Shown one piece after another: positions 23,661 through 36,140 of a stretch of DNA of 64,000 nucleotides. Position 1 is the stretch's first letter, and each line of letters opens with the position of its first letter. The DNA is from Diospyros lotus (taxonomy: Eukaryota; Streptophyta; Magnoliopsida; Ericales; Ebenaceae), in assembly GCF_014633365.1 (NCBI RefSeq), contig NC_068345.1, positions 12,842,058 to 12,906,057 of the forward strand, given 5' to 3'. The translations under genes were made by a program, and so were the position numbers. The notes under the pieces are model-generated. The model saw only the letters and a program-made list of their open reading frames with translations, did not search any database and was not told the origin of the DNA.

Positions 23661-23849
23661 GACTTCTCTAAGCCTCTACCCTAGCCGCCTAGAGCGCTTG
23701 GGCGATTGTCTTGTTGTCATCTCCAGGCGGGCCTTAGGGTAAGGCGTGCAGCCTCATTAATGAGGAGGAATGTTGGCGGTCCTTTCTATTATTCTAGGCT
23801 CGGGCCCTAGAGGAAGGGCTCTTCGGGCAAGCCTTGAAGTCGTCCTTTG

Positions 23850-24970
23850 AAGCTTCCTAGAAGGTCTTAAGGTCCCCCTTAGCCATTTTCTTTGATCTGG
23901 AGGGAGAAGAAAGTCCTTTGCTCTGAGGGGCCTTCAGAGCCTTCTCGGGTGGAGCAAGGGGTCCTTTACTTTGGGAAGTCTTGGGAGCCTTCTCAACTGA
24001 CTTCTTCGGTTTACTTGGGGTAGAGGGTCCTTTGGTTTCGGGAAAATCTAAGATCATCTCTTCGGTGATGGGAGAATAGGTTATCTCTCAAAGATCTTCA
24101 ACTGCATAAGAAAAATAATGAAAATCAATGTCTGGTAAAGGTGAAAGGAGTGACAAAGTAAGGAGGAAAGACAAGGGCAACACTTACAAGTCTGGCAATC
24201 TAGGCCCGCCTGACTAAGCATTGAACCTGAAAGCCATTCCTCTTTCCAGTCCTAGCTAACACCCATAATCTTACTGGCCAACTCTTTGGTGGCCTCGATG
24301 CTCGGACGCCTGTGTTTGGGATCCAAAGTCCATCCGTTGCACACGGACCAAATCTCTTACGCGAAATTGGATATTTTAGGGTGGACGAAGACGAAATGCT
24401 CCTTTTAGTCATCTGAATCTTTGGACCCCCTGGAGAACATGAGCGACGTGGTCGTGATCTCAGGATCCAAATGCTCCCTGGACACGAAGAGGCAACTTTC
24501 CTTCATGACCCTTGGTGAGATAGAAATCCAACCTCCGAGATCGCAGTTAGTAGTGAAGAAGTAATCAAAAAGTTCCCTCAAAGGCTCCACTCGACCAAAG
24601 CTGTAGATGATGATGAAACCCATCAAGTACCTCCATCTAAAGAAGGACAGTTGGGCTGGAACGATGCTGAGATGCTGGAGAAGGGTCATGACCCTCCTTT
24701 AGGGGGGTAGGCGAAAGCCCCTGTTGAAAGCACATTTGCAAACACAGAGACGATCGACGATTGGGTGGCATGCCCGCAGATGGGTGTTAAACCTGACCTC
24801 CCACTCTTCGGGAATCTTATATTTCTCCCTAAACTACTGACATTCAGACTCACTCATCCATTGGCAAGGAATGGAAGATGTAGGGTGGTTTTCCTACTTA
24901 ACGAGCTCCGTGCCAGCCTAGTTAAGCCTTCCAGATTCAGTGATCGCCATGAAAGAAAGTGAGAAGTGAG
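23850..24970 (-). pseudogene. Antisense ORF remnant of Tat-type gypsy element
   Basis: On the minus strand, between pol and the 3' LTR. Read right to left it has IPEEWEVRFNTHLRACHP, AFNRGFRLPP, LSIVPAQLSFFRWRYLMGF, LRELFDYFFTTNCDLGGWIS and a lysine/serine/proline-rich tail (23857-24057). This pattern is that of the plant 'putative gypsy-type transposon' domain (PF04195-like), known as an antisense extra ORF in Tat-lineage elements such as Grande. Function is unknown. Several stops break it. Confidence 0.65.
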
Positions 24971-25377
24971 AACAAAGAAGAGGCGAGAAGAGAAGAGAGC
25001 GTACGCTAACACAGTAGTAGGCAAGGTAGAAAAAGAATCGGGAGAAGAAGCGAATAGAAGGGCGAGAGTCGCCTATTAAAGCCTTATAGGCAAAGAATAA
25101 AGAGGCAAGTAATGATGAGCATTAATTGCCTAGGGATTGCACGTCTCGAGATATGAAAAGTTTGGACAACGTTAGGAAAAATGGATGTTGACATCGAAAA
25201 ATATCAGTAAGCCACGCCATATATACATATGTAAGAAGAAGAAAACTCCTTAGCACCCTGGTCCCAGTGGATCTCAACCTTTGGAGGAAAAGGGAGATAC
25301 TTGGTGCTCTAAACCTTTGGAAACTTCGACACTCCTTGAGCCATTTAAATTAAAGGGCTTGAGGAGTAAGGGGCAAC

Positions 25378-25662
25378 TGATGAGGAAGAACCCTTCGGGT
25401 TCATAATTACTCCTATGCAACTAGTAATGACAAAGACACATGTCCGCCGGGGACCAATCTAAGGTCGCTATCCAGCTTAAGTTTGGGAAGGACATGTGGC
25501 AAAGGCCTCCCAACAAACCAGTTAAACCTATTGCTCAACAAAGATTCTCCGGATTTCTCAGCATCAATCATTGCTCCAAGGATCGTGGAGATAGGGATTG
25601 TCCCAAACCCCTTGGAAATGATTATCATATCCATATCATTAAGATCATGGCTCCGCAAGGGG
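25378..25662 (+). repeat. gypsy 3' LTR, left part
   Basis: First 285 bp of the 3' LTR up to the CACTA insertion; aligns with 19104 onward. The remainder is 35187-35435. Confidence 0.9.
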
Positions 25663-25734
25663 CACTACAAGAAACAAGCTTTTTAGTGGAGGTCAGGGAC
25701 GTCACTAAAAGCCTAAAAAGCTGTTACTAAAAGT

Positions 25735-26250
25735 ATTAGTGACAGCCAGATAGATCGTCACAAGTCGACACTAATGCCCTCGTCACTAATGTAATTAGTG
25801 ATGATAAAGATGGCCGTCACTAAAGTGAACCCATTAATGACAGCCATATGTGGCCGTCACTAAAGTTAACCCATTAGTGACAACCAATATAGCCGTCACT
25901 AATGTAATTAGTGACCATAATGCTGGTCGTCACTAATGGCAACCCATTAGTGACAGTCATACGTGGCCATCACTACATGTTGACCGTCACTAAAGTTAAC
26001 CCGTTAGTGACACGATGTCGGCCGTCACTAAAGTTAACCCATTAGTGACAATCATGTCGGCCGTCACTAAAAGTGGTTTACCCATTAGTGACGACCATAT
26101 GTGGCAATCACTAAAGTTAACCCATTAGTGATGATCATGTTGGTCGTCACTAAAAGTGGTTTACCCATTAGTGACGACCATATGTGACCGTTACTAAAAG
26201 TGGTTTACCCATTAGTGACGACCATATGTGGCCGTCACTGAAGGTGATTT
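25735..26250. repeat. CACTA left subterminal repeats
   Basis: Roughly a dozen copies of a unit of about 45 bp, CCATTAGTGACGACCATATG plus TGGCCGTCACTAAAGTTAA, in alternating inverted halves. Such arrays are the binding region for the accessory protein in CACTA elements. Confidence 0.85.
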
Positions 26251-26537
26251 ACAATTTCACATTATTTGGCCTACAACCTATACCAGTGTACCATGTACAC
26301 TTACTTTACAAATTTACGAACACTTGCTTTACAAAATGTTACAAACTATCACAATATATGAAATATATTGCTATACGATCATCAACAACCCAAAAGGAAA
26401 ACATATATATATACTCACATTATCAACAATCAAAAGCTATAATTCAAAGTATCACTTTACAAAATCAATAAACCAACAAAATATGGAATGTTGAACACTA
26501 TTCATCAACCAAAACATGTCATATCAGTAGAGCATCA

Positions 26538-28379
26538 TCATTCATTACTAACCCTTCCTAATCTAACCTCTTCCATGAACCTTTTCAGCAAGCTAAGAGT
26601 TTCTGCTTGGGTTTGCTCTACTATGCTTAGTTTTTCTTTCAACTCTTTATTCTCTTGTCTTAGTGTTTCAATTGTTGAAGCCATTTGTAATTGAGAAGAA
26701 AGCTTGCCAGAGACTGAAGAAGGTGTGAGGCCGAAACCATATCCACGAACTTGACCATGCCTTTCTTTGTCCATCACTTCAAGGAAAATTTGATTTTCAT
26801 CAACAGGTTCAGAAGGCTGCTCCTCAGCTCTTTGGGCTGCTATAGTTTGAATCTTTTCCAGTAATAAAATGTTGCATAAATAATTATTACATATTACACT
26901 TAAACAATATTAGAAAATAATCATTTTCCACAACTAAACAATTAAGTTTGAGAACTTAGAATGAGACAAAATTCATATCCAAACAGAATTAACAGAGTTA
27001 TTAGTTCCTTTTGTTTTTCTCTAATGCTCATGAATGAATGTAATATGAGAACATTTTTAGTTGGTTTTTACCTTCTTGGATTGGGTCTTGCAAGGAAGAA
27101 CTTTAATTTTGATCCATAATAAGATTCCATAATAAGATCGTAATTATTTTTATGATATCAAGAATAACAAAACAACAACATAAACTTTAAAAGTAACTAA
27201 AATGCTTACCACAATTTTTTATGATGTCAAATCAACCATTGACCCATCCTTCTTTTTGTGTGTGAAGTAAAACATTTATACTTCTATTGGGTCATGTCCT
27301 AATTTTTTAGTCTGGATTTAAGTAATTATCAATAAAAAAGGTATTTTTAATTAATAGGTAAAAAAACACTGCACAAAATGAGATGCAATGATAGAAATTA
27401 AAACATTGAAAATTTATACCTCTTCAGCTCTAACCCGAGCAAAACTTCTTGTACCAGTAGTTTTGCTCATCTTTAACTTTGATCGATTTTCCTTATTTCG
27501 AGCACATGTGGCCTTGATGTCAAGTAATATGAAAAAATTAATTAATCAAATAAAAAATCTTAATGAATTTCTTTGCTTTATAAGTAAATAATAATAATTA
27601 CAAATATAATAAAGCAAACACCCTTCAAGTGTAATATATCTAAAACTCAGGTGAGCTCAACCAATGCACAAAATCTCTCTATTGCTCTCTCTCAAGGTCT
27701 ACTAGACTCACTTGAATTCTCTTTTCATCTGTGGTGTACACGTCATAGTATTTGACCTTCAATCTATGCTTGTAGTTTGCAAATTTATTTCCCATTTTTC
27801 TTATAATCCAATTTTTCCTATTTTCGTTTTCCTCAAACTCAAATTTATCCTATCATAAAAAAGAATTTATCTAAAAAAGAATTAAAAAATGACTATATCT
27901 ATTATAAATTTTGCCTATTAACCTTACCAATACATATGAATACATTTTAGCTTTGTTAGCTTGAGGAACATCTTCCCACCGTTTGCAAGTTATTGGAGCA
28001 TCCTCACACACTACAACAATCTTCCTTAAGTAGCTTGCAAACACGTTTGCATTTAGACCTATTATTTGACTATAGTTGTTAAACTATAATAGCAATTTCT
28101 GACCAGTCGCTAAACTTGTGAGTTTCCTATTTTTGGTATTCCCCCAAGTTCTTTTTCTTGAGATAAAACCTATTCATGTTAGAATAAATACAATGCAATT
28201 AACATAATTAGGAAAAAATTAGCCCAATATAAATTAGGTAATTACATTATAAATTAAACTTAATTTTGACCTGCACTTCCAACAGAATAATTTAAAGGAG
28301 GCAATGATGAAGGAATTGAACTTGGTGATATAGACGGACTTTGATCAACACTTAGAGAAATGTGTGCACTACTCGCCAT
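26538..28379 (-). pseudogene. CACTA accessory gene (Transposase_24 / Ptta-En-Spm type)
   Basis: Minus-strand, multi-exon. A serine/proline-rich start at ATG 28379 (MASSAHISLSVDQSPS) ends in a GCAG|GT donor near 28272. Later exons give NANVFASYLRKIVVV, RWEDVPQANKAKMYSYVL, then KFANYKHRLKVKYYDVY; then NKENRSKLKMSKTTGTRSFA (about 27415-27510), the family hallmark, then TKKDGSMVD near 27240, and a last exon with a leucine-zipper-like coiled coil (IETLRQENKELKEKL) ending at 26538. In one exon a TAG near 28090 may be a stop or a splice-boundary artefact. By family it binds subterminal repeats; whether this copy is expressed is unclear. Confidence 0.7.
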
Positions 28380-28399
28380 TAGCTACAAAATGCATCAAC

Positions 28400-31300
28400 A
28401 CAAATGAAAATTGCACTATCATGTTATTTTCATGGCATTGTTTTTCAAAAAAGGCAATGATTTAATATTTTATTTTTCAATAAGCAACATCACTTAAAAA
28501 ATATTAAAAGTTTATATAGAAATAAAAAAAAACTCTAGCGTTTATCTCATCAAGTGCACGCCATTGTATCTGCAAATTAGGTGAATGAATTGAAAAAACT
28601 CTACGATTAGAGACAAACTAAATCAGGTATCTTGAAGTACCTTTACTTTAAAAAAAGAAAAAGAAAAAGGTATCTTGAGACATTTGAAAATATTCTGTGA
28701 AATTAGACAATAAAAAGAGACATTTTTTTATGCATTACACTAACCTTTGGGAACCCAACAATTGGACTGGCTGTCAGAATTGTTCTCTGCAACGTGCTAG
28801 TCCATATCTATGCCACAGGAAAAACCATAAGACGTCTATTAGATTTTCTATACTCGTTGCAATCTAAGTTTTTAAAGAAATGTGAAACATTTCAAGTGAC
28901 TATCAAGAGAAGAATTTTTCATATTCTCATATGGGAATTTAAAAAAAAAAAAGAAAGAAAGAAAGAAGAAGAAGAATCTTGATCTCTAGAGAAGACTACT
29001 AAGCAATTGCTTCCAAAGGGAAAAATATAATAATGTGTTAACCTCTTATATTTGATGAACTTATGGAATTGGCTTTTCTACCATTTAATTCAGTACTGAA
29101 ATCCAGATTCATCAACCGTATTAAAAAGGTAAGACAAAATCATCTGAGGTCTAAGAAGGAAAAACAATATGATGGAACTGAACTGAAATGCCATCACAGC
29201 ATCCAAAGTTTGTGATGCAGTAAATATGGAGTTCAAAGAAAAGATATTATACAGGCACACCGATTCTAGTAACCAATTCATTTTGAAGACAGGACTCTAA
29301 AGATACAAGTTTCAAGTTTTCTGATTCTGGTTTGGATTTGAATAGCTCAATGTTTGTGCATTCTTGTTATTCTTATATAGAATAAAATTAGCTAACCACG
29401 GCTTTAGACAATACCTTGGTCTGATACAACCTGCAATATGCTAGGAGGTAGATAAACCTCAAATCTCTATATCTGAAACACATCACATAAACAGTTACTT
29501 GACATCACAGTGAAAGAGCCACCCAATAGTCATGATTTTTGACATACTACACAAATCATGATTTGGGTGATTTAAGTCCAATTATGGTCAGCAATCCCAT
29601 CTTTATCAGCCTCCATAGAGAAAAATACTTACAGAAGCTAACTAAGAATACATCCTAAGCTTTCTCCTCTGCCATAAATGAAGAGCCTATAAGCAGGCTA
29701 GCAGGATAAGAGATGATGCTATGAAGACACTGTGATGCTATGAAGACACTGAGTTATGAGTAAAGATTGAAATAAGTTATAAACATAATTCACGCATGTT
29801 TTTCCACCAAATAGAAAAATTCACATACTTTAATTTCCACATCATAAAGAAAATCATGTGTTTTGACAAATCTTACAGAAGCAGCTCGTTTAGTTTTCAA
29901 TCACTTTTCCACAAAGTTAGCAAGCTTCTTTGCATAAATCTCTCCGGTATCACTGTTCGAAAGAGTTATCACAATCAATCAACTGTTCACAAGAGCAGTC
30001 ATAAGTCATAAACTGAATTGTATGAACAAAAAAGAACATATCTAGAATAACCAAGCCTATCTAGAAATTGAGCAGAAGATGTTGTCCTGAGCACATGATA
30101 AGCATAAGAGTTACTGTGGATATGGACAACTAAATATGCATCTGATGGATGTATTAAACATATAACTAGAAGAAAATTATTGCACCTTATAGAGAATGTG
30201 ATAGAAAATAGCTGTAAAATCACTGAATGAACCAGCACAAGAAGACATCAGTCAGGGCAGATGTCAAGAAATTGACATATTTGTAAATACAAGACATCCA
30301 CTTGCAACATCAGGTCAATATTCAAATGTTTAGGAAATTCTTGAACTCCACCTACTGCTTCAACAATAGTCTCCTATCATCTATATTTCATTCTGATAAC
30401 TCTAAACTTTTACAATGCATAAATGGTTTCTGTTAAACAAGGTTTAGTATATGAACTGTTGACATTCAGATAACCCTGTTGATTTAACATGAACTATTAC
30501 TTCCAATAATTTACTTAAATTCCAGTAATAATTCTCATTGTTGATGTTGGGAAAGGATTCAACTCACTTGGCCTCAATTCACAGCCACACTGTATCATCA
30601 AATTTTCCTACCTTCCCATCCTTGACCTACCCTTTCTAGTAGTTTTATGAAACATTCATCTATGCAAGCCATTACATTCTATATACGTTGTTGCTTCACT
30701 TCCATTTTTTCTTTGAAGTGGAAAATCAGATAATGAAATCTTCAGAGAAATTAACAAAGTTGTTTTTAAAGTCTACCATTATCGATAGGTTCTCTTGCAG
30801 TACTCAATCATGTGAGTGTTGCAGCACTCAATCATGTGAGTGAGCCTGTTGCAAAATGGTGTTGCTATATCCAAATGAAAACTGAAGAGTTGTGTAAGCT
30901 ATAATCTCCTACCTATCTCACCAGAAGTGAAAGCCAGAATTTGTTTAATTTATTTCCTTAAATAAACAGAAACAGATATTTTCAAGAAATATGCCCCCCC
31001 CCCCCCCCCCCCCCCCCACCCTAACATACACACACAATTCATATAATACTTTCCTTCTTTCTTTCAGCTTTCTTTTATGAACAACATTTCTCAAATATGA
31101 TTCTATGCACATGTTGACCTTGCCAATATTTTATCAACCATATTTCAAAGCTGCCATTGAATTGCAAAAAATCTTCAATGCAGTGGCATGAATGTTTGTA
31201 ATTCTTGTGCCTCTCACCTGCTCCCTGCATGGGTCCACATAAACGGATTTATCCAATGGAGTTTTAAAGCTTCTAACTTCTGTAGACCCCAATGGCTTCC

Positions 31301-33690
31301 CATCATGCATGGATTGCTAATTCTCTCCTAGAATTTTACCTATATTGCCTCCTCATTACACTTTAGCTATAAACAGAGGCCCCTAGCTCTCTGTACAAAG
31401 CAGTGGTTTACCATAGGGGGAATATTTCCATCATCATCTCTCTCCCCTCCTCTCCCTCTACGTGTGTGTGAGTTTGTGCACAAGCAAGACTGCATGCGCA
31501 TTAGAGCTAATTCAAGGCCATCATCTACTAATTTCTCAGGATTCCCATCTATCTAACGTGTTTTACTGCCTAAAATCCTGTCAATCACTGTCATTCTTTG
31601 TACTATAAGTGATGTGTGACTAGCTGCTTTCGGAGAAAGTACAAGTCAAAGACAATCTAATATTTATGCTGCAATCATTTTCTCTTTCAAAATTATGCAG
31701 CAAATTTGTCATGTTTCAATTTATGAATATAACCAACAATATAACAACAATCTAACCAGAACACCAACAACAATAAAATCATAACAACAATAATCAACCC
31801 AACAGAAAACAAAAAATAGAACACCAGAAAATAGAAAATCAGACCAACCATTAATCAGAATACACATACGCACACATAGCATACAGAAAATCAAACTAAC
31901 CATTAATCAAACCATTAAAATAGAACACCAACCATTAATCAGAACACACACACATACGCACACACAGACGTACATACACACACACATACGCACACACGCA
32001 ACTCTCACACATACACACACACGCAATCACAATATGTAAGTTAATAAGCACAACCAAAATCATATGGAGGCGGAAGCAGCAACGTTGAAGAGGAACTGTT
32101 GAAGCGACGGAAGCAGCAACGTTAAAGAGAAGCTGTTGAAGCAGCAGAAGCGGAATCGTTGAAGCGACGACAAGAAGAGGCGACGACAGGTTAGGGATTT
32201 AGGGGATATGAGGGCTGGGGTTTGCAGGCTGATTGGAGGGTTTGGGGTGGAGGGGGGGTGGATTTTGGGGGGTTTGGCGGGAGCATCTCCCGCTTAATAG
32301 AAATAGATCGAATTTTTTTTTTTAGTTAAAACATTTAATTGCTAAATAAAAATAAAATAACTTATAAAATTAATATTAATAATAGTTTGATTGATAAAAA
32401 AATAATTATGATTATGATAACTGATAAAATAATTTAAATTATAATAATTATTAAATAATTTAACTAATAATATATGATAATAATCTAAATTATAATAATA
32501 AAATAATTTAAATTATTGCATCAAATTAATATTTATTTAAAAATGTGATTATATTATAAATCTAATCATTATAATAAATTAGTTTAATATATTATATTAT
32601 TTTTAATGTGTTCGTAATTTTTTAATACATTGTATTATCAATAAATAATTAATGTTAAATTATATTAGTGTAATAATTATATTCATGCATTTATAAAAAA
32701 TATATAATCAACTTAGAGATTGCTTATATAAATGTTAGTTAAATCTTAATATTTTTTTCTATTATTTAACAGTTAGAATTTAAATTTTTAATCAATAATG
32801 ACGGAAAAATGGTATAACTATTTCTTAGGAGTATGGTTAGTTTTCTTTATTCAAATTATTATAAATATTTCACATTAAAATAAGTTATATTAATTTATCT
32901 AATCTTTCATTTATTTATGTTTTTTAGATTCTTGCAATGCATAAATAAAAAAATAAAAAATAGTCCGAAATTAAATTTAATGTTGCTATCATTATATGTA
33001 TTCACATTAAAAATAGTTAGAGATTTTTTGTAGTGTGTGGTTGACATTAGTTTTATTTTATGTGATTAATTGAAAGTTTTTAAAGTTATATATTGTGTGC
33101 TTTATATTTCATTTAGATTGTATAGGTTGGTATAGGTTTAGAAAAAAATATTATTCCCCAAAACAGGATTTTTTCTGCTACAAAATTAAATTTAGTAATA
33201 TCATACATAGTGGTTTATTAGTTGTTTATAGAATTAACTATAAAAATATAATTATTAATTACAAAAAAATTTGTAAAGAAAATCAATTCACAATGAAAAT
33301 TAATACGATTAGCAATGATTTGATATAGTGAAAAAATAAAGTTGCGTTCTACTTGCGTTTTAATTTTCGCTTTTGAGTTTTGAATTCATTTTTAATTTTT
33401 TGTTTTGGGTGTTTGTTTTCAAAAAATTGAAAATACGTTCTCTTTATTATTTTAAAAAACTGTTTCTCAAAATAGAAAGTTAGAAAATGCATTCCCTTCG
33501 AAATTTTGAGAATAATTTTTAATGATATTTTATTAAATAAATTTGATTATTCAATAAATTATAAAAATTTAATATTAATATAATATTAAAAATATATACA
33601 TTTTAAAGTTAGTGAATTTTGTAATATTTTTTCCCATTACAATAATAAAATACGAATAAATATTGAAAATGAAACTTGTTTGATGTGTTT
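28400..33690. other. Non-coding interior of CACTA element
   Basis: No ORF of note. 28540-31700 resembles plant intron or promoter DNA; 31360-31400 has a TATA-type box (CTATAAACAGAGG) in an otherwise plain stretch. 31870-32030 is rich in CA dinucleotides. 32060-32310, read on the minus strand, is C-rich with CCCTAAATCCCTAA-like words and looks like the 5' UTR of a minus-strand gene. The rest is AT-rich. Confidence 0.45.
30994..31017 (+). repeat. Poly(C) run
   Basis: Twenty-four consecutive C; the length may be a sequencing or assembly estimate. Confidence 0.9.
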
Positions 33691-33696
33691 TGAGGG

Positions 33697-34075
33697 GTAA
33701 ATTACACCAAAAATCACTAAACTTTGGTGTATTTTTTTTTTTTTTATCACTAAACTTTAATTATTTGCAATGTGATTATAGAGGTTTAAAAAATTTTGCA
33801 ATGTGATCACATATAAGATTTTCTGATCACTCTATAGCCGAAGTGGGTGACGTGGTGCTGATGTGGTCAGAAAGTGTCACGTGTTAAAAAAATATTTTTA
33901 TTATTTACCACATCAACGCCACATCACCCACTCTGGCTATAGAGTGACCGAAAAATTTTATATATGACCACATTGTAAAATTTTTTAAACTTTTATGATC
34001 ACATTGTAAATAATTAAAATTTAGTGATCAAAATGAAAAATACACCAAAATTTAGTAATATTTGGTGTGAATTAC
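33697..34075. mobile_element. Foldback MITE (379 bp), Mutator-like
   Basis: Long inverted repeat arms: GTAAATTACACCAAAAATCA at the left and, inverted, GTAATTCACACCAAATATTA at the right; pairing extends inward (CTATAGCCGAAGTGGGTGACG against its complement near 33900-33940), about 170 bp per arm. Flanks ATGTGTTTTGAG and ATGTATTTTGAG suggest a duplication of about 10-12 bp, a Mutator trait, but a few extra G lie between the left flank and the arm. Confidence 0.65.
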
Positions 34076-34639
34076 ATGTATTTTGAGTTTGGAGTTTGTT
34101 TTGAATAAAACACTCAGAGCAACTTTTGTTGTTTTGGATTTTTTTTTACAATTTTTTTTATTTTTGAAAATGCATTTTTAAAAACAATAATTCATTATTT
34201 TAGAAAATTAAAAATTAAAAATAGTTTAAAAACGACAAAGAGAATGTAGCTTAAATGTTTATCTACAATTTCGTAGAGAAAATCAAACTTTCTACGATGA
34301 ATACAAATTTTGATTAATTATTTTTTGTATTACAAGAATTGTTGTGACTAGATAAATAAAATTATTCAAAATATCTAGCTATTTGAATGAAAAAGTGATT
34401 AATTATCTAGAGTTAAAAAAATATGTAAATTTACAATTTAATTTGTTTGAAAACATTAGTATATCTATATTTTTTTTTAATTCAAAAACTACACCATTGC
34501 TATTTAAGTTGATTCATTTTATTAGTTTCAAACTACATAATTAAGTGTATTAAGACTAAATCATGTTAAATTTATATATATATATATATATATATTTAAT
34601 GTGCAACTCATTTTGATGATTCTTTTTTAATCCTTAAAT

Positions 34640-35170
34640 ATCACATTTAGTGACGGCTATATTAACCTCCATTTGTGACCACCATCCCCAGGCTCTCACT
34701 AAAGGTGTACATTTAGTGACAATCGATTTTGACCGCCACTATTGCTAACCCATTTGTGACCGAGCATTCCTGACCCTCACTAAAGGTCCAATATTCAGTG
34801 ACGGCCATGTGTAGTGGTCACTATTGTGCCTCCATCTGTGACCGACGTTGCCCAATCCTCACTGAAGGTGGCACTTTCAGTGACGACCGCGTGTGGCCAT
34901 CACTATTGTGCCTCTATCTGTGACCAGCATTGCTCGACCCTCACTAAGGGTGGCACTTTCAGTGACGACCGCGTGTGGCCGTCACTATTGTGCCTCCATC
35001 TGTGACCGACGTTGCCTGACCCTCACTAAAGGTGTTACTTTCAGTGACGATTGCATGTGGCTGTCACTATTGGGCATCATTTGTGACGGATTTTATCTGA
35101 CCGTCACTAAAGATTGGCATTAGTGACAACTTTTAACTAGCTGTCACTAAATGTGGTCACTAAAAGTCAA
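34640..35170. repeat. CACTA right subterminal repeats
   Basis: Tandem units of about 75 bp with CACTTTCAGTGACGACCG and CTCACTAAAGGTG pairs. They resemble the left array in the TCACTAA/TTAGTGA core but are diverged from it. Confidence 0.85.
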
Positions 35171-35186
35171 ATTTCTTGTAGTGGGG

Positions 35187-35435
35187 CGAGATCTAGATCC
35201 CGGTGATCCGAAAAGGGAATTCTTATCTTGACACGAGGATAAAAAGAAGGCAACCGAGATAGGTAAGAGGACTCCTATCTTTTTTCCTAAGTTCTCTACT
35301 ACATATTGAAAACTGGTGATAGACCGGTGAACTGACTTGATCGTCGGAGTGATCACGGGGGAGCAAGTACTCGACTTCATCTTTTGCAGGTACTTGGTCT
35401 GAGGCAGGAGAGGGTGATCGGCTTTCGCATCATCA
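35187..35435 (+). repeat. gypsy 3' LTR, right part
   Basis: Remaining 249 bp of the 3' LTR after the CACTA insertion, ending GCATCATCA and followed by the CTTGT duplication. Confidence 0.9.
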
Positions 35436-35440
35436 CTTGT

Positions 35441-35650
35441 TGTCTGCTTGAAGAATTGTATTTTGTTGGTCGACAGATTCCTTCCATCTGTCGATCAGTC
35501 TTGTTTCGGCATTCTGTCAGTCGACAGACTCTTCCCATTTATTGATCAATTCTCAGATTTTGTTCTTCCTGTCAACAGATTGTGAATCATCTTAGCTGTC
35601 GACAGATATCTCTTATCTGTCTACCAATTGTTACCATCGGTGGCTTAGTC
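35441..35650. repeat. GTCGACAGAT hairpin array, right part
   Basis: Continuation of the array at 18776-19103. GGTCGACAGATTCCTTCCAT followed by CTGTCGATC (35467-35496) folds into a 10-bp stem with a 7-base loop; further weaker copies near 35520, 35572 and 35600. Confidence 0.8.
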
Positions 35651-36140
35651 TTTCTTTTGATGCTTTGATTTCCCTCCCAATTCTCATGTGAGCCCTTAAT
35701 AAGATGATGCACCAACTCATAATCTTAAAAGATACACTTAAAGGTTGGGAAAATCTACTCCATGAAAGTGTTGGAATAACGTTAAATGAATACTAAATGT
35801 GAACTGTTAATGAGTGCATTGTGTAATCTGTAATTCCAATAATGACAACAAATGTTTAATTTGGTATTAATTGATACTTGTGGCCTGTGATATTTGGCAT
35901 ATGCATGGCATTTTATGTATGTGAGAAAGAGGATATCTTAGCAAGCCAGTGGACTTTTGTCTATTGTGGGAGCTTCGGCTCATAAGGCACGCCTAATATA
36001 AGATTAGAGCGTAGGTGGATAATGGTCCACAAGATGATGTATGATACTTTTAATAAATTTGGTTCATTGATGATGACTAAAACCTTAAATCTTCTTAAGT
36101 TTGATAATGTTTTAATGAAGTATCTTGTTCCAAATAATCA
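35651..36140. other. Unassigned repeat-like sequence
   Basis: No gene or known element recognised; a short open frame at 36022-36216 has no recognisable similarity. Confidence 0.35.

Larger units (their letters stand above)
25663..35183 (-). mobile_element. CACTA (En/Spm) element, 9.5 kb, lacking tnp2
   Basis: Terminal inverted repeats CACTACAAGAAACAAGCTTT (left) and CACTACAAGAAATTTGACTT (right, inverted), flanked by the 3-bp duplication GGG (25660-25662 and 35184-35186). Both ends carry subterminal arrays. The only coding remnant recognised is the accessory (Transposase_24-type) gene at 26538-28379; no tnp2-like transposase was found, so the element was probably mobilised in trans. 28400-34600 is mostly non-coding, AT-rich on the right, and holds a foldback MITE. 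Confidence 0.9.
19104..35435 (+). mobile_element. Ty3/gypsy element (Tat-like), nested CACTA in its 3' LTR
   Basis: Full-length structure with perfect 5-bp duplications CTTGT at 19099-19103 and 35436-35440. LTRs start TGATGAGG and end CATCATCA. After the 5' LTR comes a primer-site-like TGGTGCCCACCGTGGGG; before the 3' LTR (25378) a purine-rich GGAGTAAGGGG. Gag, protease, RT and RNase H remnants read left to right, all broken by stops. I see no integrase; the space is taken by an antisense ORF remnant, as in Tat-lineage elements. A 9.5-kb CACTA element lies in the 3' LTR. Without it the element is about 6.8 kb. Confidence 0.88.

Noticed and set aside
31000..31110. Possible miR396-like word (CAGCTTTCTT) and other microRNA-like matches
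   Set aside because: The match is too short and no matching star arm or hairpin was found nearby.
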